In this document: one piece after another, positions 63,141 through 64,000 of the stretch
Layout of the letters: each line of letters starts with the position of its first letter
How positions within the stretch are numbered: the stretch's first letter is position 1
NCBI GenBank assembly: GCA_029266615.1
Contig: JAQSWN010000023.1
Location: 1 to 64,000 of the forward strand
DNA from: Polyangiaceae bacterium
Lineage (GTDB): Bacteria > Myxococcota_A > Polyangia > Polyangiales > Polyangiaceae
Direction: 5' to 3'
DNA: 64,000 nucleotides
Notes under the pieces: generated by a model
What the model was told of the DNA's origin: nothing
Database searches by the model: none
Seen by the model: the letters and a program-made list of their open reading frames with translations, nothing else
Position numbers and translations under genes: made by a program

Positions 63141-63390
63141 GGACGCGCGAGCTTAGCACGCGGGCTCGGAGGGTCGCCGGAGCCGGCCCACGCGGCTGGC
63201 CAGTCGGATGGCTCGGAGGCGCAAGAGCTCGGCGCGAAAAAAGTTCGCGGCCTTTGAACGATCCGTTTGAGGTGGGGCACGGAGGCTCGAAGTGGCGGTC
63301 ATGTCGCTTCGACCCGGTCCGCGTCATGCCCCTGGGCACTGCGCGCGGACCCACTGACGAGCGGCGGCTTGCCCGCTCCGGGAGTCGTGC

Positions 63391-64000
63391 GTGCGAAAGT
63401 ACATTTTCCTCTCCAGCCTCAGTGTGGCCAGCGCGGGCTTGTGCTTCGCGCCGCCTCTCGGCGCGCAAGAGCCGCCGGCAGAAGCACCACGCGCGCAGCC
63501 GGGCGCTCCCGCGCCGAGCGACGCCGCTCCGGACGCGCCGGCTCCGTCCGCAGGGACTGCTGCGGCACCTGCGCCGACTCCCCCTGTCGAAGCCGAAGTC
63601 GAAGCCGAAGAAGAGCTCGAGTTCGAAGGCACCGCGGAAGTGGAAGCGCCGCCTCGCGAAGTGACGAAGCGCTCCGTCGACGCCGAAGTCGTGCAGCAGA
63701 TGCCGGGGACGCGCGGCGACGCGCTCCGCGCTATCGAGATCATGCCTGGCGTCGCGCGCACCTCGATCGGACAAGGCGAGCCGATCCTGCGCGGCGCTGC
63801 CGCGGGCGAGTCCCAAGTCTACTTGGACGGTATTCCGGTGCCGTTCATGTTCCACTTCGGTGGCCTCACCAGCTTCATGAGCTCGCGCCTCGTGAAGAAG
63901 CTGGACGTCTATCCGGGCAATTTTTCAGCGCGCTACGGCCGCGCCGTGGGCGGCGTCATCGACATCACGTCGCGGGACCCGAGCTCGGAGCGCTTCCGCG
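63391..64000 (+). CDS. TonB-dependent outer-membrane receptor (partial, N-terminus)
   Basis: From GTG at 63391 the frame stays open to the right edge: a signal peptide (RKYIFLSSLSVASAGLCFAP), a Pro/Ala-rich stretch of about 40 residues, an acidic segment with VEAEVEAEEELEFEG, and then a plug domain: RGDALRAIEIMPGVARTSIG (with PGV), PILRGAAAGESQVYLDGIPV, and ARYGRAVGGVIDITSRD (RYG..GGVI). It is the N-terminal part of a siderophore/vitamin or polysaccharide uptake receptor; the barrel lies outside the window. The Pro/Ala and acidic stretch before the plug is longer than usual. Confidence 0.88.
   Translation, partial: MRKYIFLSSLSVASAGLCFAPPLGAQEPPAEAPRAQPGAPAPSDAAPDAPAPSAGTAAAPAPTPPVEAEVEAEEELEFEGTAEVEAPPREVTKRSVDAEVVQQMPGTRGDALRAIEIMPGVARTSIGQGEPILRGAAAGESQVYLDGIPVPFMFHFGGLTSFMSSRLVKKLDVYPGNFSARYGRAVGGVIDITSRDPSSERFR

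Overview
The window is dense, GC-rich chromosomal DNA that looks like a myxobacterium of the Polyangia (Sorangium/Polyangium/Labilithrix-like). The signs are: exported lipoproteins with long Gly/Ser/Ala linkers, a zinc-ribbon Ser/Thr kinase, a PilZ protein with a Pro/Gln linker, a coiled-coil protein resembling the Myxococcus MXAN_5187 family, and many GTG or TTG starts in 1-4 base stop/start overlaps. I see no rRNA, tRNA, CRISPR array, transposase or phage gene.

Layout. 1-5.2 kb: an RND efflux pair (permease plus the start of its adaptor) divergent from a LysR regulator with a perfect T-N11-A palindrome between them, then a GNAT acetyltransferase. 5.3-13 kb: an exported PEP/pyruvate-binding-domain lipoprotein, a lectin-like lipoprotein, a kefFC-like K+ efflux pair and a small penicillin-binding transpeptidase. 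13.3-19.1 kb: a tightly coupled operon of three beta-propeller lipoproteins and one outer-membrane barrel. 19.2-25.3 kb: small proteins, an NTF2-like lipoprotein, a very large protease/TolB-propeller/barrel fusion, a PilZ protein and a formyltransferase-fold protein lacking the usual catalytic Asn. 25.4-28.9 kb: ftsE-ftsX-envC-like division operon and a Pro-rich exported protein.

28.9-54 kb is one large cell-surface glycan region. Its left half (30.1-38.6 kb) holds a WecE-type sugar 4-aminotransferase, a 4-TM EmrE/ArnE-like protein, an ATP-grasp ligase, a polyprenyl-phosphate-type GT2, a methyltransferase, a degenerate NodB-like deacetylase, a low-GC Fe(II)/2OG oxygenase and an ArnT/GT39-like membrane protein. 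Part for part this resembles the Arn lipid A amino-sugar pathway, with an ATP-grasp enzyme where the formylating enzyme would be. The right half (38.6-54 kb) has GT2, GT4 and DUF354 glycosyltransferases, an SDR epimerase, GT39-like proteins (one broken by a one-base frameshift), a Wzx-type flippase and most of the UDP-ManNAc3NAcA pathway: a WbpI-like 2-epimerase, WbpE-like aminotransferase and a fused WbpB-WbpD protein.

54.2-64 kb: two small unrecognised proteins, an RluA-type pseudouridine synthase, a small lipoprotein, a Uma2 nuclease-like protein with a repeat-built coiled coil, a zinc-ribbon Ser/Thr kinase, a nested hairpin, a gene-poor stretch with five 37-bp tandem repeats, a Pro/Ala-rich coiled-coil protein, a beta-sandwich exported protein, and the start of a TonB-dependent receptor cut by the window edge.

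All functional calls come from reading translations and motifs. No database search was run, so family names are recognition and pathway assignments are inference.
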